NCBI RefSeq assembly: GCF_027887165.1
Contig: NC_077227.1
Location: 355,622,850-355,686,849, forward strand
DNA length: 64,000 nt
DNA from: Monodelphis domestica
Lineage: Eukaryota; Chordata; Mammalia; Didelphimorphia; Didelphidae
Direction: 5' to 3'
The position numbers and the translations under genes were made by a program. The notes under the pieces were generated by a model. It did not search any database. It was not told where the DNA came from and saw nothing but the letters and a program-made list of their open reading frames with translations. This document shows, in pieces, positions 63,801 to 64,000 of this stretch. Position 1 is the first letter of the stretch; every line of letters starts with the position of its first letter.

Positions 63801-63993
63801 CCCCTGGAATCTAGCCTGCAAGTTTTCCAGGCCTTTCCAGTTCTGAACCTTTTGTCTTCCTACAGGGCAGCTGTATGGACTGGAAAAGTTCTGGGCCTTC
63901 TTAAAATATTCCAAAGCCAAAAACTTGGATATTGACCCCAAACTTCAAGAATACCTCGGCAAATTCCGACGTCTAGAAGACTTCCGTGTGGAT
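8578..63993 (+). CDS. LARP1: LARP1, La-related protein 1 (18 coding exons, 3' end beyond window)
   Basis: Cytoplasmic RNA-binding protein that binds the m7G cap and adjacent pyrimidines of 5'TOP mRNAs through its C-terminal DM15 repeats, binds poly(A) and PABP through its La motif and PAM2-like peptide, and represses or stabilises TOP mRNAs under mTORC1 control (family knowledge). The exons are 8578-8995, 42829-42890, 43259-43324, 44459-44633, 44785-44916, 45089-45271, 45728-45890, 47160-47304, 47526-47700, 47896-48065, 55497-55874, 56818-56941, 57573-57778, 58454-58560, 60678-60829, 61419-61563, 63571-63680 and 63866-63993. All have GT/AG borders, and the sum is 3039 nt (1013 codons) with no internal stop. 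Visible regions: proline/glutamine-rich N-terminus; acidic/lysine-rich linker about 183-240; RG tract about 323-342; La motif about 386-472; PAM2-like 489-498; acidic region 564-620; DM15 repeats about 863-1013. From memory the human long isoform is about 1096 residues, so roughly one exon is missing. The N-terminus and exons 2-4 distinguish it from LARP1B. Confidence 0.97.
12113..12240 (+). mobile_element. MIR
   Basis: GTTTGAATCCCTGACCTATC, CTTGGGTCAGTCACTTCTGA, GTTTCCTCATTTGTGAAATT. Confidence 0.65.
13805..14010 (+). mobile_element. LINE-1 3' fragment
   Basis: Has GAACTGATGCAGAGTGAAAT and AAGCCAAACCAGAATAATTT, a recurrent L1 3' segment also seen at 3100 and 29200. The rest is diverged. Confidence 0.55.
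14629..14778 (+). mobile_element. CORE-SINE
   Basis: GAGCAGCTAGGTAGCAAAGT head, GGGAGTTCAAATGTAGC B box region, CTGTGTGTCCCTGGTCAAGG core, ends at an A run (AAAAAAAAG). Confidence 0.75.
15925..16085 (+). mobile_element. MIR/CORE-SINE relic
   Basis: TTGGAATCAGGAAGATCTAG, GGTTCAAGTCC B box, CTAAGCCTCAGTTTCTTCCT, CTGTAAAATGAGGAC. Confidence 0.7.
17850..18130 (+). mobile_element. LINE-1 3' fragment, diverged
   Basis: AGCTCTTTGTGGTGGTGGTA, GGGAATGGCTGAACAATTTG and GACCTGCATGAAGTTAGGAA follow the same order as other L1 3' copies in the window. Confidence 0.65.
19050..19231 (+). mobile_element. Old hAT-like MITE, copy 1
   Basis: Contains GGGGGCCACCAAACCATA, an AT-rich middle (ATTTTATTGTATATATTG) and ends GTGTTTGATACCTCT, the complement of an AGAGGT(A)TCAAACAC terminus typical of a CAGTGGTGTCAAACTC-type hAT family. 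The 5' TIR is eroded. Same family as 56253-56421. Confidence 0.5.
20124..20257 (-). mobile_element. CORE-SINE, diverged
   Basis: TTTTTTAAAACTTAACCTTC, GTATCAGTTTCAAGGCAGAA, TTAAGTGACTTGCCCAGGAC. Head truncated. Confidence 0.7.
21985..22250 (+). mobile_element. L2 3' end
   Basis: TAAGATGTAAGCTTCTTGAG GGCAGG and CCTAGTACAGTGCC are L2-type. Diverged. Confidence 0.6.
22855..23049 (-). mobile_element. CORE-SINE (MAR1/WSINE1 type)
   Basis: TTAATACTGTGTATTGATTC, GATTAAGTGACTTGCCCAGG, CTCAATCCACTGAGCCCATC, AGCTGCCCC. Near full length. Confidence 0.85.
23115..23132. repeat. Poly-G run, 18 bases
   Basis: Uninterrupted G18 in intron 1, just after a SINE. Confidence 0.95.
24700..24822 (+). mobile_element. 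MIR
   Basis: TTAGCTATGTGACATGGATA, CTCTGTGCCTCAATTTCCTC, AACTATAAAATGGGGGTAAT. Confidence 0.7.
25984..26212 (-). mobile_element. SINE with RTE-like tail
   Basis: GTTGTTCAGTAGTTTTCAGT, CATGTCTGATTCTTCATGAC, GGTTTTCTTAGCAAAGCTAC, GACTTGCCCAGGATCACATA. Diverged head. Confidence 0.75.
26610..26700 (+). mobile_element. MIR fragment
   Basis: TTCCTTACTTAACCTTGAGC, AGATCACTCTCCCTTTCTGG, GCAAAATGAGAAG. Confidence 0.5.
27921..27966. repeat. C-rich tract with C14
   Basis: CCCCGCCCCACCCCCCACCC then 14 C (27946-27959) and GCCCCC. Potential G-quadruplex on the minus strand. Confidence 0.9.
28150..28575 (+). mobile_element. MIR split by a hAT MITE
   Basis: Left half AATTTGGACAAGTCACTCAA, right half ATCTATAAAATGAGAATCAT and TGCTGTGAGGATAAAATGAG. 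The halves join across the 254-bp insertion at 28228-28481. Confidence 0.7.
28228..28481. mobile_element. hAT-type MITE inserted in a MIR
   Basis: 254-bp element starting CAGTGATGACAAACCTTT and ending with AAAGATTCACCAGCACTG, so the termini are imperfect inverted repeats (CAGTGATG.../CAGTGCTG...). Flanked by perfect 8-bp duplications ATCTATAA at 28220-28227 and 28482-28489. The flanking sequence is a MIR tail whose ATCTATAAAATG motif is split by the insertion, which confirms the borders. No coding potential. Confidence 0.85.
28895..29545 (+). mobile_element. LINE-1 3' end
   Basis: Shows GATCCAACCATTCTGGAGGG, TTTTTGTTGTGGCAAAGAAT, AAAGTGAAATGAACAGAACC and AGCTATCCACCTCCAGAGAA in the standard L1 order, ending in an A-rich tract near 29540. 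Confidence 0.85.
29580..29597. repeat. Poly-C run, 18 bases
   Basis: Uninterrupted C18 shortly after an L1 3' end. Confidence 0.95.
29711..29897 (-). mobile_element. CORE-SINE (MAR1/WSINE1 type)
   Basis: T run, GAATACTGTGTATTGGTTCC, GGGGTCACACAACTAGGAAG, CACTAAGCCACCTAGCTGCC. Confidence 0.85.
31690..31970 (+). mobile_element. LINE-1 3' terminus (other subfamily)
   Basis: AACAACATGGAAATGGGTTC, GGACACATGTGATACCTAGT and a run of 10 G before GATGATCTTTGTTTCCAATG mark the extreme L1 3' end, like 3360-3500. A-rich end near 31965. Confidence 0.7.
35180..35435 (+). mobile_element. SINE with RTE-like tail, near full length
   Basis: TTAGGTGGTACAGTACAGTG head, CAAGTCACTTAACC-like core (GATAAGTCACTTAACCCTAT), TATAAAATGAGCTGGGGGAG and GGTCACAAAGAGTCCAGCAG tail, ending ACTGAACAACAA. 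Confidence 0.82.
35505..35825 (+). mobile_element. L2 3' end
   Basis: CTCTGGCTGTCCCTCCTACC, TGGAATATTCTCCCTCCTCT, CAGGAAGCCTTCCTCAACCC, GCACAGTGCCTGGCACATGT. Confidence 0.8.
36215..36282. repeat. Compound (TACA)n-(CACAGA)n-(TC)n microsatellite
   Basis: ATACATACATACATACATAC, then CACAGACACACAGACACA and CTCTCTCTC. Confidence 0.9.
37135..37285 (+). mobile_element. L2 3' end
   Basis: ACTTGACCCAGCTTAAGCTC, CTTGAGGGCAAAGACCATGC, TTAATAAAAGTTTATTAAAT. Confidence 0.65.
37440..37662 (-). mobile_element. CORE-SINE (MAR1/WSINE1 type) with G11 run
   Basis: CTTTTTTAAACCATATTTTC, AAACCAATACTGTTTTGGTT, AAGTGACTTGCCCAGGGTTA, then 11 G at 37581-37591 inside the body, and CTCAATCCGCCGAACCACTG. Confidence 0.82.
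37940..38101 (-). mobile_element. SINE with RTE-like tail, partial
   Basis: CGGTTTTTCTTGGCAAAGAT, TCCTTCTCCAGCTCATTTTA, CAGATGAGGAACTGAAGCAA, CTCTATCCACTGTCCTATCC. Confidence 0.75.
38275..38905 (-). mobile_element. LINE-1 3' fragment, antisense
   Basis: Reads like the complement of the L1 3' region: ATATACCCAGTTCTAAGATA, TGATTTTGAGCATTTTCCAC and TTGTACATTCTGGATATCAG are all familiar antisense L1 motifs. Confidence 0.7.
39575..40345 (+). mobile_element. LINE-1 3' end
   Basis: Begins AGAGAAATGGAAATTAAAAC, AGATACCACCTCACACCTAT, continues TGTATTGTTGGTGGAGTTGG and CCCAAAGGGCTATAAAACAA, ends near AATAAACAAAATTTTTTTTA. 5'-truncated. Confidence 0.85.
42829..42890 (+). CDS. LARP1: LARP1 coding exon 2 (residues 140-160)
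   Basis: The acceptor follows a T-rich tract (TTTTTTTTTCCCC...CTACAG). Phase 1 in, phase 0 out; donor CAAG|GTATGG. Encodes [21 protein letters not shown], a basic LARP1-specific linker that nearly matches human. LARP1B lacks this segment, which helps assign the paralogue. Sixty-two bases. Confidence 0.95.
43259..43324 (+). CDS. LARP1: LARP1 coding exon 3 (residues 161-182)
   Basis: Acceptor TGTTGCAG and donor CCAG|GTAAGA. Exactly 22 codons in phase 0, containing the conserved [14 protein letters not shown] motif shared across LARP1 family members. Skipping this exon would keep frame. Confidence 0.95.
44459..44633 (+). CDS. LARP1: LARP1 coding exon 4 (residues 183-240)
   Basis: Acceptor after CTTTATTTCTTTTCCAG; donor AAAG|GTGAGT, phase 0 to 1. 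Encodes a charged, presumably disordered linker: proline/lysine-rich at the start ([11 protein letters not shown]), then alternating acidic and lysine stretches ([20 protein letters not shown]) ending in QKKKG. Closely matches mammalian LARP1. Confidence 0.95.
44785..44916 (+). CDS. LARP1: LARP1 coding exon 5 (residues 241-284)
   Basis: Acceptor TCCCCCAG, phase 1 in and out. Begins with the conserved GSKHKWVPL motif. The rest ([20 protein letters not shown]) departs strongly from human LARP1. Two in-phase donors exist 12 bases apart: AAAG|GTACCT at 44917 (used here because it retains the GEVKG that corresponds to human GEIKG) and CGTG|GTGAGG at 44905, which is the better consensus. The 3' border is therefore less certain than the others. 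Confidence 0.85.
44948..44995. repeat. 16-bp minisatellite, three units, in LARP1 intron 5
   Basis: CTGGTGCTGGTGCATG twice, then CTGGTGCTGGTGCTGG, within a 172-bp intron that separates the variable exon 5 from the RG exon. Confidence 0.9.
45089..45271 (+). CDS. LARP1: LARP1 coding exon 6, RG-rich tract (residues 285-345)
   Basis: Acceptor CCTTCTCTCCAG. Encodes a tryptophan-containing linker, the conserved DETSSVKS segment (310-317), and an arginine-glycine run at about 323-342 ([12 protein letters not shown]...), a typical RNA-binding and methylation-prone RGG-like tract. Donor T|GTACGT at 45272 keeps the downstream frame. The nearby stronger GTGAGA at 45276 would shift the frame by four bases. 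Codons in the RG tract vary (CGG, CGA, AGA), so it is not a simple DNA expansion. Confidence 0.93.
45728..45890 (+). CDS. LARP1: LARP1 coding exon 7, start of La motif (residues 346-399)
   Basis: Acceptor CTTTCCACAG; donor AGAT|GTAAGT, phase 2. Encodes [10 protein letters not shown], the conserved [11 protein letters not shown] and the beginning of the La motif ([12 protein letters not shown]). Q399 corresponds by alignment to a glutamine known to contact RNA in La-motif proteins. Confidence 0.96.
46442..46649 (-). mobile_element. CORE-SINE (MAR1/WSINE1 type) in LARP1 intron 7, with TSD
   Basis: TTGGTTTTTAACCTTTCTTT to GCCACCTAGCTGCCCCC. Flanked by the 10-bp duplication AGGTGCTATT at 46432-46441 and 46650-46659. 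Confidence 0.87.
47160..47304 (+). CDS. LARP1: LARP1 coding exon 8, La motif core (residues 400-448)
   Basis: Encodes the winged-helix core of the La motif: [19 protein letters not shown], then [21 protein letters not shown]402 and F414 match the conserved aromatic RNA-contact residues of the family. The acceptor is unusual: the last bases are GGGTGAGTAG, so a perfect GTGAGT donor motif sits directly before the AG. The donor is a weak CCAG|GTGCCA. Confidence 0.95.
47526..47700 (+). CDS. LARP1: LARP1 coding exon 9, La motif end and PAM2-like peptide (residues 449-506)
   Basis: Acceptor CTTGCCCTAG; donor ACAG|GTTGGT, phase 1. Encodes the last La-motif helix and strand ([17 protein letters not shown]), the EPEKWPLP-like segment (QPEKWPLPG), and [16 protein letters not shown]. 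In the latter, LINCPEFVP at 490-498 fits a PAM2-type PABP-binding peptide. Confidence 0.95.
47896..48065 (+). CDS. LARP1: LARP1 coding exon 10 (residues 507-563)
   Basis: Acceptor CACTCTTTCCAG; donor CAAG|GTTGGT, phase 0 out. Serine/proline-rich regulatory region ([18 protein letters not shown]) followed by the highly conserved [19 protein letters not shown]. Nearly identical to human. A likely phospho-regulated linker by family knowledge. Confidence 0.95.
49385..49720 (-). mobile_element. LINE-1 fragment, antisense
   Basis: TAAGTAATATTCCATACGTA, GACTAGACCAACTTATGATT and TCACCAGTGGTGCATTTAGT resemble the complement of the L1 3' region. Diverged. Confidence 0.6.
50881..51085 (-). mobile_element. 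CORE-SINE (MAR1/WSINE1 type)
   Basis: AAAACCCTTACCTTCTGTCT, AATCAATACTGTATATTGGT, GGGGGTTAAGTGACTTGCCC, CAGTCCATTGAGCTACCCAG. Confidence 0.87.
51430..51840 (+). mobile_element. L2 interrupted by a SINE
   Basis: TTCTCTTGTACTGTTGCAAT before and AGCTTTCTAAATAGATTCCT, ATCCTCCATGCAGC after the SINE match the L2 region for TATTGCAATAGCCTCCTAAC. Confidence 0.65.
51528..51734 (-). mobile_element. CORE-SINE inserted in L2, with TSD
   Basis: TTTTTTTAAACCTTTACCTT through CCTACCTGCCCCCC. The L2 motif TTGCAATAGCTTTCTAAATA is split; flanking 11-bp duplications AATAGCTTTCT at 51517-51527 and 51735-51745. Confidence 0.88.
52990..53970 (+). mobile_element. Decayed LINE-1 fragment with ORF1 remnants
   Basis: A-rich + strand. 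The segment from 53595 translates in pieces to KEN-like and EPEGKVEI followed by PERDPKMKTPR-like residues (CCTGAAAGAAACCCCAAGATGAAA), which I recognise as the C-terminal half of marsupial L1 ORF1. Later CTTGGAATACCATATTCCAAAA fits the RAWNMIFQK segment. Stops and frameshifts abound, so it is a dead copy. A SINE fragment interrupts it near 53490. The sequence 52150-52990 may be its 5' region, not certain. Confidence 0.65.
53490..53580 (+). mobile_element. CORE-SINE fragment within L1
   Basis: AGAGGTTCAAATGTGACTCA, CTAGCTGTGTGACCCTGGGC, AAGTCACTTAAACC. Only B box and core remain. Confidence 0.65.
54245..54690 (+). mobile_element. L2 3' region
   Basis: CCTCCTAATTGGTCTCTTAA, TTCTTAAAGCACTGGTATGA, CAAAAACCTACAGTGGTTAC, TCTGAGATAAAATCAAAACT, GGCATTTACAGCCCTTCAGG. 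Confidence 0.75.
54751..54824. repeat. (GT)37 microsatellite
   Basis: 74 bases of uninterrupted GT in LARP1 intron 10. Likely length-polymorphic. Confidence 0.97.
54751..55010 (-). mobile_element. CORE-SINE whose tail is a (GT)37 microsatellite, with TSD
   Basis: SINE body 54825-55010 (GTCTTAGAATCATTACTGGA to GGAGCCACCTAACTATCTC) joined directly to (GT)37 at 54751-54824. The 10-bp duplication CTGAGAATTA occurs just before the GT tract (54740-54749) and just after the SINE head (55011-55020), so the repeat tract occupies the position of the SINE 3' tail. Confidence 0.85.
55140..55255 (+). mobile_element. L2 3' end
   Basis: AGCTCTTTGAGGGATATGGA and CCAATGTTTATTAAATAAAT. Confidence 0.55.
55497..55874 (+). 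CDS. LARP1: LARP1 coding exon 11 (residues 564-689)
   Basis: Largest internal exon, 126 codons in phase 0. Acceptor CCCCCCTATATGTTTTAG; donor CAAG|GTGAGG. Encodes the acidic [18 protein letters not shown], then [38 protein letters not shown], and the conserved [18 protein letters not shown]. All of these are hallmark LARP1 family segments between the La motif and DM15. Confidence 0.96.
56253..56421 (-). mobile_element. Old hAT-like MITE, copy 2
   Basis: Read on the minus strand it starts CAGTGGTGTTAAACTCAAAT, has the GATCCCTGTGGGTAGCATA motif and an AT-rich core, and ends with an imperfect inverted copy (TAGTTTGACACAAATG). Target duplication is not clear, consistent with age. Located in LARP1 intron 11. 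Confidence 0.55.
56782..56801. repeat. Poly-C run, 20 bases, in the exon 12 acceptor tract
   Basis: C20 ends 16 bases before the acceptor AG of LARP1 exon 12, so it forms most of the polypyrimidine tract. Confidence 0.95.
56818..56941 (+). CDS. LARP1: LARP1 coding exon 12 (residues 690-730)
   Basis: The acceptor is preceded by an uninterrupted run of 20 C at 56782-56801 and CTTTAACCTGTTTACAG. Donor CAAG|GTAAGT, phase 1. Encodes [20 protein letters not shown] and the proline-rich [20 protein letters not shown], essentially identical to human LARP1. Confidence 0.96.
57109..57503. mobile_element. Non-autonomous hAT DNA transposon, OC1/OposCharlie1-like
   Basis: 395-bp element with terminal inverted repeats CAGGGGTCCCCAAACT (left) and CAGGGGTCCCCGAACT (reverse complement of the right end), 15 of 16 identical. 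Flanked by the 8-bp target duplication TCTTATAC (57101-57108) and TCTTACAC (57504-57511), with one difference. TIR style and 8-bp duplication are diagnostic of hAT. The 76-codon ORF inside (57250-57480) has no transposase features, so the copy is a MITE or deletion derivative. The OC1 (OposCharlie1) family, reported in marsupials, is my best match from memory. Lies in LARP1 intron 12. Confidence 0.88.
57573..57778 (+). CDS. LARP1: LARP1 coding exon 13 (residues 731-799)
   Basis: Acceptor CCATATCCACAG; donor CAAG|GTGAGA, phase 0 out. Encodes [20 protein letters not shown], the threonine/proline repeat [16 protein letters not shown] and [16 protein letters not shown]. The intron just upstream carries a hAT insertion. 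Confidence 0.96.
57985..58150 (+). mobile_element. MIR in LARP1 intron 13
   Basis: AAATCCTGCCACTGGCACTT, GCTCTGTGACCTTGGGCAAG, TCACTTAATTTATTTGGACC, CATATGTAAAATGAG. Confidence 0.75.
58454..58560 (+). CDS. LARP1: LARP1 coding exon 14 (residues 800-834)
   Basis: Acceptor GATCTTTTACAG; donor TCAG|GTATTT, phase 2. Encodes the basic [14 protein letters not shown] and [19 protein letters not shown], a conserved basic and serine-rich block directly before the DM15 region. Confidence 0.95.
59068..59999 (-). mobile_element. Solo LTR of an endogenous retrovirus, antisense in LARP1 intron 14
   Basis: On the minus strand the element starts with TGTAAACCTC at 59999, carries a TATTTAAG box shortly before a pyrimidine-rich stretch, then a TAATTAAAACTCC A-rich signal region, and finishes GAATTCCTTGGCGACC near 59068, a typical retroviral U5 end. 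No gag, pol or env sequence follows, so it is a solo LTR. It contains a roughly 72-bp imperfect tandem duplication (59587-59730). The inner border is approximate and no clear target duplication was found. Confidence 0.75.
59587..59730. repeat. Two-unit tandem repeat of about 72 bp within the LTR
   Basis: AATAATTAAATCTTTGATC...GTAGAGATTGG is followed directly by AATAATTAAATTTTGATCT...GTGGAGATTGA. Such duplications are common in LTR U3 regions. Confidence 0.7.
60678..60829 (+). CDS. LARP1: LARP1 coding exon 15, first DM15 repeat (residues 835-885)
   Basis: Acceptor TTGGTTTCCACAG; donor AACG|GTATGG. Encodes [17 protein letters not shown] and the start of DM15 repeat A ([20 protein letters not shown], from about 863). 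The phase joins exon 14 (2+1) and exon 16 (1+2) exactly. Confidence 0.95.
60981..61001. repeat. C13-A8 homopolymer pair
   Basis: Thirteen C (60981-60993) followed directly by an A run in LARP1 intron 15. Confidence 0.9.
61419..61563 (+). CDS. LARP1: LARP1 coding exon 16, DM15 repeats A/B (residues 886-933)
   Basis: Acceptor CTGATCACAG; donor ACCG|GTGAGA. Encodes [20 protein letters not shown] and [21 protein letters not shown]903 and F907 align with human R840 and F844 (1019-residue numbering), which line the m7G-cap/TOP pocket of DM15. Confidence 0.96.
61697..61902 (-). mobile_element. CORE-SINE (MAR1/WSINE1 type), full-length, 16-bp TSD
   Basis: TTTTTTTAAACCCTTACCTT to GAGCCACCCAGCTGCCCC. 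Flanked by perfect 16-bp duplications TAATTCAGTGATTCTT at 61681-61696 and 61903-61918, in LARP1 intron 16. Low divergence suggests a fairly young copy. Confidence 0.93.
62461..62617 (-). mobile_element. CORE-SINE, diverged
   Basis: TTAAAAAAAACTCTCTTTCT, CTTGCCCAGGGTCACATAGT, CTTAGTCACTGTGCCACTTA. Its left neighbour is unique, its right neighbour is another SINE. Confidence 0.78.
62631..62812 (-). mobile_element. CORE-SINE (MAR1/WSINE1 type) with TSD
   Basis: T run, AATCCTTACCTTCCATCTTA, to CCATTGAGCCACCCAGCTGCC. Flanked by CAACTTTAGACTT (62618-62630) and CAACTCTAGACTT (62813-62825), one difference in 13. Confidence 0.9.
63571..63680 (+). CDS. LARP1: LARP1 coding exon 17, DM15 repeat B (residues 934-970)
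   Basis: Acceptor TCTCTTATAG; donor GCGG|GTAGGG. Encodes [19 protein letters not shown] and [16 protein letters not shown]942, S945, Y946 and E949 align with human R879, S882, Y883 and E886, the cap-recognition residues, so the binding pocket is intact. Confidence 0.96.
63866..63993 (+). CDS. LARP1: LARP1 coding exon 18, DM15 repeat C (residues 971-1013, gene continues)
   Basis: Acceptor GTCTTCCTACAG; donor GGAT|GTGAGT at 63994, six bases before the window ends. Encodes [20 protein letters not shown] and the conserved [19 protein letters not shown]985 aligns with human Y922. The next exon, with the C-terminal serine-rich tail and stop codon, is outside the window. Confidence 0.96.
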
Positions 63994-64000
63994 GTGAGTG

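Noticed and set aside
8578..63993. Assignment as LARP1B instead of LARP1
   Set aside because: The N-terminal [11 protein letters not shown] region, exon 2 and exon 4 match LARP1 and are absent or different in LARP1B. Only the exon 5-6 linker is LARP1B-like.
1..64000. CRISPR arrays, operons, prokaryotic elements
   Set aside because: No regularly spaced repeats or prokaryotic gene layout; the gene structure and repeats are mammalian.

Overview
The window is vertebrate nuclear DNA, almost certainly from a marsupial. It carries one protein-coding gene on the + strand: LARP1 (La-related protein 1), the mRNA cap and 5'TOP binding regulator of ribosomal-protein mRNA translation downstream of mTORC1. 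Eighteen coding exons can be placed to the base. They join in phase with no stop into 1013 codons, from the start codon at 8578 to a splice donor at 63994. The last 80 or so residues and the 3'UTR lie beyond the window. The marsupial call rests on the repeats: abundant tRNA-derived CORE-SINEs of MAR1/WSINE1 type, SINEs with an RTE/BovB-like tail, marsupial-type LINE-1 3' ends, old L2 and MIR copies, and hAT elements. The species cannot be fixed from the sequence alone.

Layout: 1-7.5 kb is intergenic DNA packed with SINE, L1 and L2 copies. A CpG island (about 7.6-9.3 kb, weaker to 10 kb) holds the LARP1 promoter, 5'UTR and coding exon 1. Intron 1 is 33.8 kb, relatively repeat-poor in its first few kb and then dotted with L1, SINE, L2, MIR and hAT copies. 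Exons 2-10 are clustered at 42.8-48.1 kb and encode the N-terminal linker, the RG-rich tract, the La motif and the PAM2-like peptide. Intron 10 (7.4 kb) contains a decayed LINE-1 ORF1 region and a (GT)37 microsatellite at a SINE tail. Exons 11-18 (55.5-64.0 kb) encode the acidic middle region and the DM15 cap-binding repeats. Their introns hold two hAT-type elements, one of them with clean TIRs and an 8-bp target duplication, and an antisense solo LTR.

No second gene, tRNA or rRNA gene, CRISPR array or operon is supported. No wholly new biological system is apparent. The items most worth a second look are the OC1-like hAT copy, a second hAT copy that split a MIR, ten long poly-C/poly-G runs (one forming the acceptor tract of exon 12), a linker in exons 5-6 that resembles the paralogue LARP1B, and a reading frame that stays open for about 310 codons upstream of the LARP1 start.
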